Of a DNA stretch of 64,000 nt, positions 1 to 10,241 are shown piece after piece. The stretch comes from Nocardiopsis sp. ATB16-24 (GTDB lineage Bacteria > Actinomycetota > Actinomycetes > Streptosporangiales > Streptosporangiaceae), in assembly GCF_030271535.1 (NCBI RefSeq), contig NZ_JASCXJ010000006.1, positions 62,001 through 126,000 of the forward strand, in the 5' to 3' direction. The notes under the pieces were generated by a model. That model saw nothing but the letters and a program-made list of their open reading frames with translations. It was not told the origin of the DNA and made no database searches. The position numbers and the translations under genes were made by a program. Numbering within the stretch: position 1 is the first letter of the stretch; each line of letters starts with the position of its first letter.

Positions 1-1
1 C

Positions 2-1609
<1,608 letters not shown>

Positions 1610-1610
1610 T

Positions 1611-1666
1611 CCCCCTTCGGGGGCACAGAAGAACGTCGGGGCGCCCCTCAGGGGCGCCCCGACGTT
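1611..1666. terminator. Terminator pair between lepA and malG
   Basis: Two hairpins follow the lepA stop: a small CCCCC-TTC-GGGGG stem at 1611-1623, then a perfect 16-bp stem (1632-1647 with 1651-1666) closed by a 3-nt loop. The flanking genes converge (malG ends at 1683), so the larger hairpin probably stops transcription from both sides. The T-tract is short, as is usual in actinomycetes. Confidence 0.8.
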
Positions 1667-1682
1667 TCGGCCGGGTGATCCC

Positions 1683-2588
1683 TCAGCCCTTGACCGCTCC
1701 GGAGGTCAGGCCCTCGGTGATGTAGCGCTGTAGGAACCAGAACACCGCCAGGGTGGGTAGGGACAGCATCACGGCCCCCACCGCGAACATGCCGAAGTTG
1801 GCGTTGCGCTGGGAGGCCACCAGTTGGTACAGACCCAGCCCCAGGGTCTTGGCGTCGGTGTCACGCAGGAACACGCTCGCCATCAGGAACTCGTTGATGG
1901 TGGAGATGAACACCAGCAGCCCCACGATGGCCAGTACCGGGGTCACCAGCGGCAGCATGATGCGGAAGAAGACCTGTGCGTGCGAGGCCCCGTCCATCTG
2001 GGCGGACTCGTCCAGCTCCTTGGGAACCGTGTCGAAGAAGCCCTTCATCAACCAGGTGTTGATGCTCAACGCACCGCCCAGGTACACCAGCAGCAGCCCC
2101 CACCGGGTGTCGAACCCGATCGCGGGGTAGTACTCGCCGATGTTGGAGAACATCAGGTAGATCGCCACGATCGCCAGGAACTGCGGGAACATCTGGATCA
2201 CCAGCAGCCCGATCAGTCCCACCCTGCGGCCCTTGAACCGCATCCTGCTGAAGGCGTACGCCGCCAACGCCGAGAGCAGCACCGTGACCGTGGCGTTGCT
2301 CAGGGCGAAGAACAGCGAGTTGCCGTACCACGTGGTGAACGGGGTGTTCTCGAACAGCTCCACGGCGTTGTCCAGGCTGGCGCCGGTCGGCCACAGCTGC
2401 GCGCTGGACAGCGTGCCCAACGGGTTGAGCGCCGCGGAGACCACGAACAGCACCGGGAAGATCGCGAACGCCACGACCAGCCACATCACCGCGTGGCGCC
2501 AGCCGAGCCTTCTCGACCACAGGGCGAACCGTGCCGCGCCGCCGAGCCGGTGGGGTCCGCGCACCGGCGCCGAAGCGTCCATCGTCAT
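1683..2588 (-). CDS. malG: Maltose-type ABC transporter permease MalG
   Basis: Inner-membrane permease, 301 aa, of a carbohydrate ABC importer (binding-protein-dependent permease family). It has about six membrane segments and a cytoplasmic EAA loop near KELDESAQMDGASHAQVFF followed by the usual R-I-M-L-P-L. The C-terminus LTSGAVKG is typical of MalG. The start overlaps the malF stop by 4 nt (ATGA) and is preceded by GGAGGTGG, so it is probably translationally coupled. No MalK gene is nearby. In actinomycetes such importers usually share the multitasking ATPase MsiK encoded elsewhere, which I infer here. The substrate is probably maltose or maltodextrin, given the adjacent alpha-glucosidase. 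Confidence 0.92.
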   Translation of the reverse strand: MTMDASAPVRGPHRLGGAARFALWSRRLGWRHAVMWLVVAFAIFPVLFVVSAALNPLGTLSSAQLWPTGASLDNAVELFENTPFTTWYGNSLFFALSNATVTVLLSALAAYAFSRMRFKGRRVGLIGLLVIQMFPQFLAIVAIYLMFSNIGEYYPAIGFDTRWGLLLVYLGGALSINTWLMKGFFDTVPKELDESAQMDGASHAQVFFRIMLPLVTPVLAIVGLLVFISTINEFLMASVFLRDTDAKTLGLGLYQLVASQRNANFGMFAVGAVMLSLPTLAVFWFLQRYITEGLTSGAVKG

Positions 2589-4204
2589 CGGTCCACCTCC
2601 TGGAGTGCCTTGCTACGGCTCAGGCTGACCACGGAGATCACCGAGACGATCAGGAAGATCATCACCGACAGCGCCGCCGCGTACCCGTACTGGGCGGTGG
2701 CCTCGTTGAAGGCGAGCCGGTAGGTGTAGGTGATGAGCAGGTCCGTGGCTCCGGCCGTCGGGTTCTCCGGGGAGAAGGGGCCGCCCCGGCTGATCAGCCA
2801 CACCGCGTTGAAGTTGTTGAAGTTGAACGCGAAGGTCGCGATGAGGATCGGTGTCATCGCCACCATCAGCAGTGGCAGGGTGACGTGTCGGAACGCCTGC
2901 CAGGGGCCCGCGCCGTCGATCTGCGCGGCCTGGCCCAGTTCGCGTGGGATGGCCTGTAGCGCGCCCGTGGCCACCAGGAACATGTACGGGTAGCCCAGCC
3001 ACACGTTGGCCAGGATGACGGCCGTGCGCGCGCTCCACGCGTCCCCCAGCCAGTCGACCTGGAGACCGAGCATGCGGTTGAACAGACCGAAGTCGGTGTT
3101 GAACATGTCCCGCCACAGCAGGTACATGGCCAGCGAACTCATGGCGTAGGGCAGGACCACCAGGATCCGGTAGAACGTCTTGCCCCGCAGCCTCGGCACG
3201 TGCAGCGTCAGCGCCACCGCCAGCCCCACCACGAACACCAGGAAGGTGACGGAGGCCGCGAAGGCGATGTTCCACAGCAGGATGGAGAAGAACGAGGAGG
3301 CGAAGGTCGGGTTGAGCAGGAAACGGCCGAAGTTGTCCAGGCCCACACCGACCTGCCAGCCCTGGGCCAGCCTTTGCCCCTCCTCGCTGTAGAAGGCGCC
3401 GCGCTCGTCGTCGGCGTGGTAGACCACGCCCGACTCGGTGTCGGTGACGCAGTCGCAGTCCTCGTCGTACACACGGGTCGCGCTGCCCTCGAAGGCGCTG
3501 GACAGGCCGCTGGAGCGGATGCCCGCACCGCTGTCGGTGGGCACCGCGAACTCCTGGAGTTCGTCGCTACGGGCGTTGACCTCGGTGGGGGTCAGGATCG
3601 TGTACCCGAACGCCTCGGTGACCTTGCCCGAGGAGGGGTCGATCTCGGCACGGGGCAGGTCGTGCAGACCCTCGTCGGTGCCCACGTGGGCGTTGCCCCG
3701 GCCGTCGGTGAGGAGGAAGGCCAACTCCCCGGTGGCGGGGTCGCCGGTGGTGGCGACGGTGAGCACGTACTCGGGGGAGTCGGGGTCCCGGGTGACGGAG
3801 AAGGCCTCGATGGCCGCGATGGCCTGTTCCTTGTCGCCTCGGTGGCCGTCGCTGAGGTTGGTCACCGAGGTGCTCATCGTGTAGAGCACCGGCAGGATCT
3901 GGAAGGCCGTCAGGAACAGCACGCCGGGGAGCAGGTACTTGGCGGGGACCGTGCGCCCGGACAGGTAGACCCAGTAGACCAGGGCCACCACGGCCACGAC
4001 CAGGCCGATGCCCCACCAGTTGCCCGCGACGTACAGGGGAAGGACCGCCCACACGCCCAAAGCGGTGAACAGGCCCAGCAGCGCGATCTTGAGCAGTCGT
4101 CCACCGATCGACCCGTCGCCCGTGAAGCGGCCGCCGGGGAGGGGAGGACGGGCGGGCGCCCCCTTTCGGGGGGCGCCCGCGCTGTCGGTGTCGACGGTCA
4201 CCAC
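2585..4204 (-). CDS. malF: Maltose-type ABC transporter permease MalF with large extracytoplasmic insert
   Basis: Permease partner of MalG, 539 aa, far longer than the roughly 300 aa of most sugar permeases. Three or so membrane segments lie in the first 110 residues. A soluble insert of about 160 residues (roughly 110-270) then precedes the ABC permease core, with its EAA loop near PRELGQAAQIDGAGPWQAF. The insert position matches the periplasmic P2 loop of enterobacterial MalF, which contacts MalE. It contains a CDC pair (DEDCDCVTDTESG). The GTG start overlaps the malE TAG stop by one base (TAGTG), so malE-malF-malG is a tightly coupled operon. Confidence 0.9.
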   Translation of the reverse strand: MVTVDTDSAGAPRKGAPARPPLPGGRFTGDGSIGGRLLKIALLGLFTALGVWAVLPLYVAGNWWGIGLVVAVVALVYWVYLSGRTVPAKYLLPGVLFLTAFQILPVLYTMSTSVTNLSDGHRGDKEQAIAAIEAFSVTRDPDSPEYVLTVATTGDPATGELAFLLTDGRGNAHVGTDEGLHDLPRAEIDPSSGKVTEAFGYTILTPTEVNARSDELQEFAVPTDSGAGIRSSGLSSAFEGSATRVYDEDCDCVTDTESGVVYHADDERGAFYSEEGQRLAQGWQVGVGLDNFGRFLLNPTFASSFFSILLWNIAFAASVTFLVFVVGLAVALTLHVPRLRGKTFYRILVVLPYAMSSLAMYLLWRDMFNTDFGLFNRMLGLQVDWLGDAWSARTAVILANVWLGYPYMFLVATGALQAIPRELGQAAQIDGAGPWQAFRHVTLPLLMVAMTPILIATFAFNFNNFNAVWLISRGGPFSPENPTAGATDLLITYTYRLAFNEATAQYGYAAALSVMIFLIVSVISVVSLSRSKALQEVDR

Positions 4205-5451
4205 TATCCGCCGATCTGCTCGGCGATCGTGTTGTGGGCCGCCTCCATGGCCTCACGGACGTCCTCGCCGGCCAGGGCCTGGGCCTGGGCCTGACCCAGC
4301 GGCTCCCAGGTCTCGCCCATCTCGGGGATGGAGGGCATCGGCATGCCGTCGGCGCCGGCCTCGGCGATGGCGGCGATGTTGGGGTCGTCGGCCGAGACGC
4401 TCTCCAGGGCCTCGGTCTGCACCGGGGTGCGCGGGTCGGCCTCGTAGAGGCTGAGGATGAAGTCGGGGTCGGTGACGTAGTTGGTCACGAACTCCTGGGC
4501 CAGGGCGCTGTTGGAACTGCCCTCGGTGACGAAGAAGGCGTGGTAGCCGATGTAGGGGCTGGCCGGCCCGCCCTCCTCGAAGCCGGGGATGGGGCTGATC
4601 CCGTAGTCGACCCCCGACTCGTTGGCGTCACCGATGTTCCACGGACCCGCGATGAAGAACGGGGCGTCCTCCTCGTAGAACAGCACGGCGTCGTTCTCGG
4701 TGTCGATGGAACGGCGCAGCACGCCCTCGCCGGCCTCGCCGTACTCGGCGATCTTCTCCATGGCGGCGATGGACTCGTCCGAACCCACACCCAGGTCGGA
4801 GGGGTCCCAGGTGCCGGTGTCGTCCTGCCCGAAGAGGTAGCCGCCCGCGGAGGTGAACAGGGCGTTCATCCGGAAGGGTTCGCCCTCCTGGCCCACGGCC
4901 ATGGCCAGGACCTCGCTGGTCTCGCCCTCCTCCTTGAGTTCGGTGCCGATCTCGACCAGTTCCTCGAAGGTCTCGGGGGCGTCGGGCACCAGTTCGGTGT
5001 TGCGCATGAGGAAGATGTTCTCCTGCGAGTACGGCACACCGAAGAGCCGGCCATCGAAGGAGAGTGCCTCCAGGGCGGTCTCCTCCACGCCCGCGGCGCG
5101 GTCCTCGGGCAGCTCGACGGGCTGTACGGCGCCGTTGCGCACCAGGTTGCCGGTCCAGTCGTGGGCACCGATGAAGACGTCCGGAGCGTTGCCGGCCTGG
5201 TGGGCGTTGAGCAGGTCGCCCTGGATGTCGTCGAAGGCCAGGCCCTGGACGTCGACCGTGATGCCGTTGGCCTCGGCGAACTCTTCGGCGGCGCCCTGGA
5301 TGGCGTCGGCGCGCTCGGGGTCGGACCAGATGACGAGGGTGTCCTCGGCCGCGGTCTCACCGCCCTCGTCGCCGCCACCGCCGCCGCACGCGGTCGCCAT
5401 CAGGACGATCGCGGCGATACCCGTGGCCGCTGGTGCGCTGCGGAATCTCAT
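4204..5451 (-). CDS. malE: Maltose/maltodextrin-binding lipoprotein MalE
   Basis: Extracellular solute-binding protein, 415 aa, delivering malto-oligosaccharide to MalFG. I chose the ATG at 5451 because a signal peptide follows at once (MRFRSAPAATG...) with lipobox LMATAC and a Gly-rich spacer, and GGAAGGA lies just upstream. An upstream in-frame ATG would add about 60 residues of unlikely composition. Family-1 solute-binding features are seen, including NAPDVFIGAHDWTGNL and a Trp/Tyr-rich cleft. It is first in a malEFG operon, so the promoter and operator should lie just upstream (5452-5640). Confidence 0.92.
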   Translation of the reverse strand: MRFRSAPAATGIAAIVLMATACGGGGGDEGGETAAEDTLVIWSDPERADAIQGAAEEFAEANGITVDVQGLAFDDIQGDLLNAHQAGNAPDVFIGAHDWTGNLVRNGAVQPVELPEDRAAGVEETALEALSFDGRLFGVPYSQENIFLMRNTELVPDAPETFEELVEIGTELKEEGETSEVLAMAVGQEGEPFRMNALFTSAGGYLFGQDDTGTWDPSDLGVGSDESIAAMEKIAEYGEAGEGVLRRSIDTENDAVLFYEEDAPFFIAGPWNIGDANESGVDYGISPIPGFEEGGPASPYIGYHAFFVTEGSSNSALAQEFVTNYVTDPDFILSLYEADPRTPVQTEALESVSADDPNIAAIAEAGADGMPMPSIPEMGETWEPLGQAQAQALAGEDVREAMEAAHNTIAEQIGG

Positions 5452-5549
5452 GGTGTCTTCCTTCCGGGAGGCCGTACTTGAGGAGGCCGCGCATGCGTTT
5501 CGTCGGTGGCCCCGGTTCCGGCTGGAGCATGCGTGGTGATGCGACGCTA

Positions 5550-5584
5550 GCAATAACTTGCAGTCTTTGAAAGAGTTTGCGAAC
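5550..5584. promoter_or_regulatory. Candidate MalR-type operator upstream of malE
   Basis: Read on the minus strand this stretch holds spaced TGCAAG-like half-sites: TTCGCAAAC, TTTCAAAG, then ACTGCAAGTTATTGC. The last 15-mer recurs with a single mismatch at 7629-7643, between the alpha-glucosidase and lacI genes. CTTGCA-type repeats are typical of MalR/LacI operators in streptomycetes. I infer that the LacI protein encoded at 7701 binds both sites. Confidence 0.6.
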
Positions 5585-5961
5585 TTCTGGCGTAAAGATG
5601 TGGAAACACCACGGAAACAGGTGCGTGACATTACGCGCGTGGTGACAGGGCCGCTACCAAAGGTCGATCATAGGTGTGATGAACAGGCGTTCGGTCACAC
5701 CACGGGACCACCGGTGACGTGACTACTCGAACTCGGCCCCGATCCGTTCCTCGGCCGTGGCCGGTTCCTCCGCCGGATCCGCCCCGCCGATGATGTTCGC
5801 ACCGGCCTGCCCGAAAAGGAGCAGGGCCCCGCAGGAGAGGGCGGGCAGGGCGAGGGGGAACCTCGAAACGGGCCTTCCGAGGGATGCGGCGATGGACGGG
5901 AGGAGAGCGTCGCCGTGGGGATGGTGGAGAGGAGACGGCAGGGGCGGGAAAGGAGCGAGGA
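5585..5961. other. Intergenic stretch between malE and the alpha-glucosidase terminator
   Basis: No convincing gene. The malE promoter should lie at the left end. A minus-strand frame from the glucosidase TGA down to TAG at 5723-5725 stays open for about 92 codons and ends in a hydrophobic run followed by an acidic tail (EEPATAEERIGAEFE), but it has no ATG, GTG or TTG start. It could be a decayed small membrane-protein gene or chance. Confidence 0.4.
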
Positions 5962-5993
5962 GGGCGGTGTCGGGCCGTGGCCCGACACCGCCC
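5962..5993 (-). terminator. Terminator of the alpha-glucosidase gene
   Basis: Perfect 15-bp inverted repeat (5962-5976 with 5979-5993) with a 2-nt formal loop. It begins 9 nt beyond the TGA of the minus-strand glycosidase gene and separates it from malEFG. Confidence 0.75.
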
Positions 5994-6001
5994 CGCGGGC
6001 G

Positions 6002-7603
6002 TCAGCCGCGCAGCCACACCGCCGTGTCGGCGGGCAGCGTCAAAGAACCCTCACGCGGTGCGTCGACCGGGGCACTGGACACGAGCACCTCGCCGGAGGC
6101 GGTGAGCTCCACGGCCTCGCCGGTGAGGTTGACCGCCACTCGCACGTTCGGTTCGCGCTCGAAGTACAGCACGCCCGAGGGCGAGTCCAGCCAGGTCATG
6201 GACCCGTCACCGAGCGCCTCCAGCTTCCGGCGCAGGTGCAGGGCCTCGGTGTACAGCTCCAGGGTCGAACCCTCCACCCCCCGCTGGGAGGCACGCGACA
6301 GGGCGCCCCACCCCTCGGGCATCGGCAGCCAGGGAACACTGCCCTCGGGGCCGAACCCGTACGGAGAGACGTCGCCCTCCCACGGCAGCGGCACCCGGCA
6401 GCCGTCCCGACCACGCTCGGTGTGCCCCGAGCGCTTCCAGGTCGGATCCTGGAGAGCCTCTTCGGGCAGGTCGGTGACCTCGGGCAGCCCCAGCTCCTCA
6501 CCCTGGTACAGGTACACGGACCCGGGCAGGCCCAGCATCAGCAGCGTCGCCGCGCGTGCCCGACGCAGTCCTCGTTCCCCTCCGCCGAAGCGGGTCACGT
6601 GGCGGGTCACGTCATGGTTGGACAGCACCCACGTCGTGGTCGCCCCCACCGCGCCGTTGGCGGCCAAGGAGCGGTCGATGACCCCGCGCAGCCGGTCGGC
6701 GTCCCACGGCGCGGTCAGGTACTCGAAGTTGAAGGCCTGGTGCAGCTCGTCCGGACGCACGTAGCGGGCGATACGGTCGACGTCCTCCACCCAGGCCTCG
6801 GCCACCAGGGCACGGTCGCCCGGGTACTCGGCGGCGATGCGCGACCACCGGCGGTAGATCTCGTGCACGCCCTCCTGGTCGAAGTAGGGCAGCGTGGTGC
6901 TGCCGTCGAGCATGTCGGCCTTGGCGTTCTCGGCGACGTCGGGCAGCGCCGGGTCCTTGACCAGGCCGTGCGCCACGTCGATGCGGAACCCGTCCACCCC
7001 CCGGTCCAGCCAGAAGCGCAGGACGTCCTCGAACTCGTCGTGCACCTCCTGGTTGGTCCAGTCGAAGTCGGGCTGCTCGGAGTCGAACAGGTGCAGGTAC
7101 CACTGCTCGGGGGTGCCGTCGGGCCGCTTGAGGCGGGTCCACGCGGCGCCGCCGAAGACCGACTTCCAGTTGTTGGGCGGCTCCTCCCCGTCGGGACCGC
7201 GACCGTCCCGGAAGACGTACCGCGACCGGGCGGGATCGCCCGGTTCCGCGGCCACGGCCTCGCGGAACCAACGGTGGGCCGAGGAGGAGTGGTTGGGCAC
7301 CACGTCGATGATGACGCGGATGCCCCTCTTGTGGGCGTCGGCCAGGAGGGCGTCGAAGTCCTCCAAGGTGCCGAAGCGCGGGTCGACGTCACGGTAGTCG
7401 GCGACGTCGTATCCGCCGTCGGCCAGGGGAGAGACGTAGAACGGTGTCAACCAGATCGCGTCCACGCCGAGCTCGGCCAGGTGCGGCAGGCGTTCACGGA
7501 TGCCGGCGAGATCGCCCTCCCCGTCACCGTTGGAGTCGGCGAAGCTGCGGACATAGATCTGGTAGATCGCCGCGTCGCGCCACCACTGCGATTGGGGCTC
7601 CAT
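6002..7603 (-). CDS. aglA: GH13 alpha-glucosidase
   Basis: Cytoplasmic glycoside hydrolase family 13 enzyme, 533 aa without signal peptide, expected to hydrolyse imported malto-oligosaccharides to glucose. The N-terminus WWRDAAIYQIYVRSFADSNGDG is the classic oligo-1,6/alpha-glucosidase opening. The conserved regions are DVVPNH (100-105), GFRIDV with nucleophile D209, EAW with acid/base E269, and SNHD with D331. I chose the ATG at 7603 because GGAAGGACC precedes it and homology begins there; an open extension upstream would run into the divergent lacI promoter. It is divergent from lacI, and the shared 97-bp region carries the operator. Exact specificity (maltose, isomaltose or trehalose) is not readable from sequence alone. 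Confidence 0.92.
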   Translation of the reverse strand: MEPQSQWWRDAAIYQIYVRSFADSNGDGEGDLAGIRERLPHLAELGVDAIWLTPFYVSPLADGGYDVADYRDVDPRFGTLEDFDALLADAHKRGIRVIIDVVPNHSSSAHRWFREAVAAEPGDPARSRYVFRDGRGPDGEEPPNNWKSVFGGAAWTRLKRPDGTPEQWYLHLFDSEQPDFDWTNQEVHDEFEDVLRFWLDRGVDGFRIDVAHGLVKDPALPDVAENAKADMLDGSTTLPYFDQEGVHEIYRRWSRIAAEYPGDRALVAEAWVEDVDRIARYVRPDELHQAFNFEYLTAPWDADRLRGVIDRSLAANGAVGATTTWVLSNHDVTRHVTRFGGGERGLRRARAATLLMLGLPGSVYLYQGEELGLPEVTDLPEEALQDPTWKRSGHTERGRDGCRVPLPWEGDVSPYGFGPEGSVPWLPMPEGWGALSRASQRGVEGSTLELYTEALHLRRKLEALGDGSMTWLDSPSGVLYFEREPNVRVAVNLTGEAVELTASGEVLVSSAPVDAPREGSLTLPADTAVWLRG

Positions 7604-7628
7604 ATAGCGGGGTCCTTCCCTGTGGATT

Positions 7629-7648
7629 ACTGCAAGTTCTTGCGCAAG
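7629..7648. promoter_or_regulatory. Operator between alpha-glucosidase and lacI genes
   Basis: Contains ACTGCAAGTTCTTGC and the perfect 10-bp palindrome CTTGCGCAAG (7639-7648), with the central CpG typical of LacI-family sites. The first 15 bases match the element upstream of malE at 14 of 15 positions. Its position between divergent starts (7603 and 7701) suits autoregulation plus repression of the glucosidase. Confidence 0.65.
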
Positions 7649-7700
7649 ATTACCTTCAACTTTCGGCCATGTGACGGTGATCTCGACTAGAGTTGCGCCC

Positions 7701-8783
7701 ATGGGTCCACGACTTGCCGACATCGCGCGGCACGCAGGCGTCAGCGAGGCGACCGTCTCGCGGGTGCTCAACGACAAGCCGGGCGTCGGCAGCGACACCC
7801 GCAAGGCCGTTCTGACAGCCCTGGACGTCCTCGGTTACGAACGCCCCGCCCGGTTGCGGCAACGCTCGGCCGGGCTGGTGGGCATGGTCATCCCCGAACT
7901 GGAGAACCCGGTCTTCCCGATGTTCGCCCAGGCGGCCGAGGGAGCCCTCGCCCAGCGCGGGTACACGCCCGTCCTGTGTACCCAGACCCCCGGCGGGATA
8001 ACAGAGGACGAGTACGTCGAACTGCTCCTGGAGCGCAACGTGTCGGGGATCCTCTTCGTCTCCGGCCGCCACGCCGACACCACGGCCTCCCATGAGCGCT
8101 ACCACGCCCTGGTCTCGCGCAGACTGCCGATCGTTCTGGTCAACGGATACACCGACGCCATCCCGGCCGCGTTCATCTCCTGTGACGACCGTGAGGCGGG
8201 GAGGCTGGCCGTCAACCATCTGGTCGCCCTGGGCCACACCCGCATCGGTTTCACCAGCGGACCCGACCGCTACGTCCCCGTCCGCCGTAAGTTGGAGGGC
8301 TACCACCAGGCCCTGGCCGCACACGGGCTGGACGGCGACGACCTGGTCGAGTTGTCGTTGTTCGGAGTGGAGGGCGGCCACGCGGCGGCCTCCAGACTGG
8401 TCGAGCGCGGAGTGACCGCCATGGTCTGCGGCTCGGACATGATGGCCCTGGGAGCCATCCGGGCCGCCCGCCAGCGCGGTCTGAGCGTCCCCCGGGACTT
8501 CTCGGTCGTGGGGTTCGACGACTCCCAACTCATCGCCTTCACCGACCCGCCGCTGACCACCGTCCGTCAACCGATCAACGCCATGGCGCTGGCCGCGGTG
8601 CGGGCACTGTGCGACGAGATCGCCGGGCACCCCGTCTCCCACACCGAGTACATTTTCGACCCCGAACTGGTCGTGCGCGGCTCCACGGCCACCGCCCCCG
8701 CCCGGAACGCCCCCGTGCCGCTGCCCCAGCGGGCCGTCGACACCGTCCAACCGGACGGCCGCGTGAGTCACCCCCGGGTCTGA
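7701..8783 (+). CDS. malR: LacI-family repressor of the maltose genes
   Basis: 360-aa transcription regulator. The N-terminal helix-turn-helix and hinge are clear: LADIARHAGVSEATVSRVLN, followed by a periplasmic-binding-protein-like effector domain (GMVIPELENPVFP, GFTSGP, VVGFDDS). I chose the ATG at 7701 (MGPRLADIARHAG) because LacI proteins start close to the HTH. The reading frame is open further upstream into the operator region. It lies between the glucosidase and hemW and presumably responds to maltose or a derivative. The name malR rests on context; the family assignment is secure. Confidence 0.9.
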   Translation: MGPRLADIARHAGVSEATVSRVLNDKPGVGSDTRKAVLTALDVLGYERPARLRQRSAGLVGMVIPELENPVFPMFAQAAEGALAQRGYTPVLCTQTPGGITEDEYVELLLERNVSGILFVSGRHADTTASHERYHALVSRRLPIVLVNGYTDAIPAAFISCDDREAGRLAVNHLVALGHTRIGFTSGPDRYVPVRRKLEGYHQALAAHGLDGDDLVELSLFGVEGGHAAASRLVERGVTAMVCGSDMMALGAIRAARQRGLSVPRDFSVVGFDDSQLIAFTDPPLTTVRQPINAMALAAVRALCDEIAGHPVSHTEYIFDPELVVRGSTATAPARNAPVPLPQRAVDTVQPDGRVSHPRV

Positions 8784-8929
8784 TCCCCCACGGCTCCCGG
8801 GGCATACCAGAAGGCGTGTCCGCCCGCCTCCACGACCTCGACGTCGAACCGGGCCGCGTGAACGGCGGTTTCCACGCCCGGACACCGCACGCGTCACGGA
8901 CACTCCGTACCGTCGGCGACACTGGAGAC

Positions 8930-10162
8930 ATGCCTTCCGTTGCCCTCGACGGCGATCCCGTACCGCGCACAGGGGAACTGCCCGAAAGCTCCCTGGCCGA
9001 ACTCGGCGACCGGCCCCTCGGGTTCTACGTGCACGTGCCCTTCTGCGTCACACGCTGCGGCTACTGCGACTTCAACACCTACACGGCAGAGGAGTTGGTC
9101 TCGCGTGACGGCACCGCCACCGCCTCACGCGAGACCTACGCCGACCAGGCCATCGCCGAGGTGGAACTGGCCGACCGGGTCCTGAGCGGGCGCCGCCCAC
9201 CGGTGAGCACCGTGTTCGTCGGCGGGGGGACGCCCACCCTTCTGCCCGCCGAGGACCTGGGCAGGATCATCACCGCCATCCGGGATCGTTTCGGGACGAC
9301 CCCCGACGCCGAGCTGACCACCGAGGCCAACCCCGAGACCGTCACCCCCGACTACCTGGCACGGTTGCGCGAGGCCGGGTTCACCCGCCTCTCCTTCGGC
9401 ATGCAGAGCGCCCGACCGCACGTGCTCAAGGTGCTCGAACGCGGACACACGCCGGGTCGCCCCGAACGGTGTGTGCGGTGGGCACGGGAAGCGGGGTTCG
9501 CGCACGTCAACCTCGATCTGATCTACGGCACCCCCGGCGAGAGCGACGAGGACTGGCGCGCCTCGCTGGAGGCCGCGGTCGGAGCCGGGCCCGACCACGT
9601 CTCCGCCTACTCGCTCATCGTCGAGGAGGGCACCCGCCTGGCCGCCCGGGTCCGCAGGGGCGAGCTCACCGAGCCCGACGACGACACCATGGCCGATCGC
9701 TATCTCATGGCCGACGAGATCCTCTCCGCGGCCGGGTTCACCGCCTACGAGGTGTCCAACTGGGCGCGTACCCCCGAGGGGCGCAGCGCCCACAACCTGC
9801 TCTACTGGACCGGGGGTCACTGGTGGGGTGTGGGGCCCGGAGCGCACAGTCACGTCGGCGGCACCCGCTGGTGGAACGTCAAGCATCCGGCCGCCTACGC
9901 CGCCCGCCTCGCGGCGGGGGACAGCCCCGGACTGGCCCGCGAGGTGCTCACCGAGCAGGAGCGTCGATTCGAACGGATCCTGTTGGAACTTCGGGTGGAA
10001 CGGGGATGCCCGCTGGACCTGCTGGAGCCGCATGGCCGGGTCGCGGCCGAGCGGGCCGTGATGGAGGGGCTGCTGGAGGCCGAGGCCCACGCGGCGGGCC
10101 GGGCGGTCCTGACCCGGCACGGTCGACTGCTCGCCGACGCCGTGGCGCGTGATCTCACCTGA
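8930..10162 (+). CDS. hemW: Radical SAM heme chaperone HemW
   Basis: 410-aa radical SAM protein, formerly annotated as oxygen-independent coproporphyrinogen oxidase-like and now regarded as a heme chaperone. The cluster motif CVTRCGYC gives C39, C43 and C46 (CX3CX2C). The HemW signature HNLLYW is present near the middle, which separates it from true HemN. The ATG at 8930 has GGAG 3 nt upstream and begins just before the conserved core; the longer open frame into lacI is not needed. It resumes the lepA-hemW-hrcA order interrupted by the maltose genes. A hairpin follows at 10195. Confidence 0.93.
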   Translation: MPSVALDGDPVPRTGELPESSLAELGDRPLGFYVHVPFCVTRCGYCDFNTYTAEELVSRDGTATASRETYADQAIAEVELADRVLSGRRPPVSTVFVGGGTPTLLPAEDLGRIITAIRDRFGTTPDAELTTEANPETVTPDYLARLREAGFTRLSFGMQSARPHVLKVLERGHTPGRPERCVRWAREAGFAHVNLDLIYGTPGESDEDWRASLEAAVGAGPDHVSAYSLIVEEGTRLAARVRRGELTEPDDDTMADRYLMADEILSAAGFTAYEVSNWARTPEGRSAHNLLYWTGGHWWGVGPGAHSHVGGTRWWNVKHPAAYAARLAAGDSPGLAREVLTEQERRFERILLELRVERGCPLDLLEPHGRVAAERAVMEGLLEAEAHAAGRAVLTRHGRLLADAVARDLT

Positions 10163-10194
10163 GGGCTTTCGAGGTCTTCCGTCCGAACACGACT

Positions 10195-10222
10195 CGGCCC
10201 CGGGCCTGGAGACCCGGGGCCG
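10195..10222. terminator. Terminator between hemW and the DUF4870 gene
   Basis: Perfect 10-bp GC-rich stem (10195-10204 with 10213-10222) with an 8-nt loop between convergent genes, so it likely serves both. Confidence 0.7.
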
Positions 10223-10241
10223 GACCGTCCTGCTCACGGAC

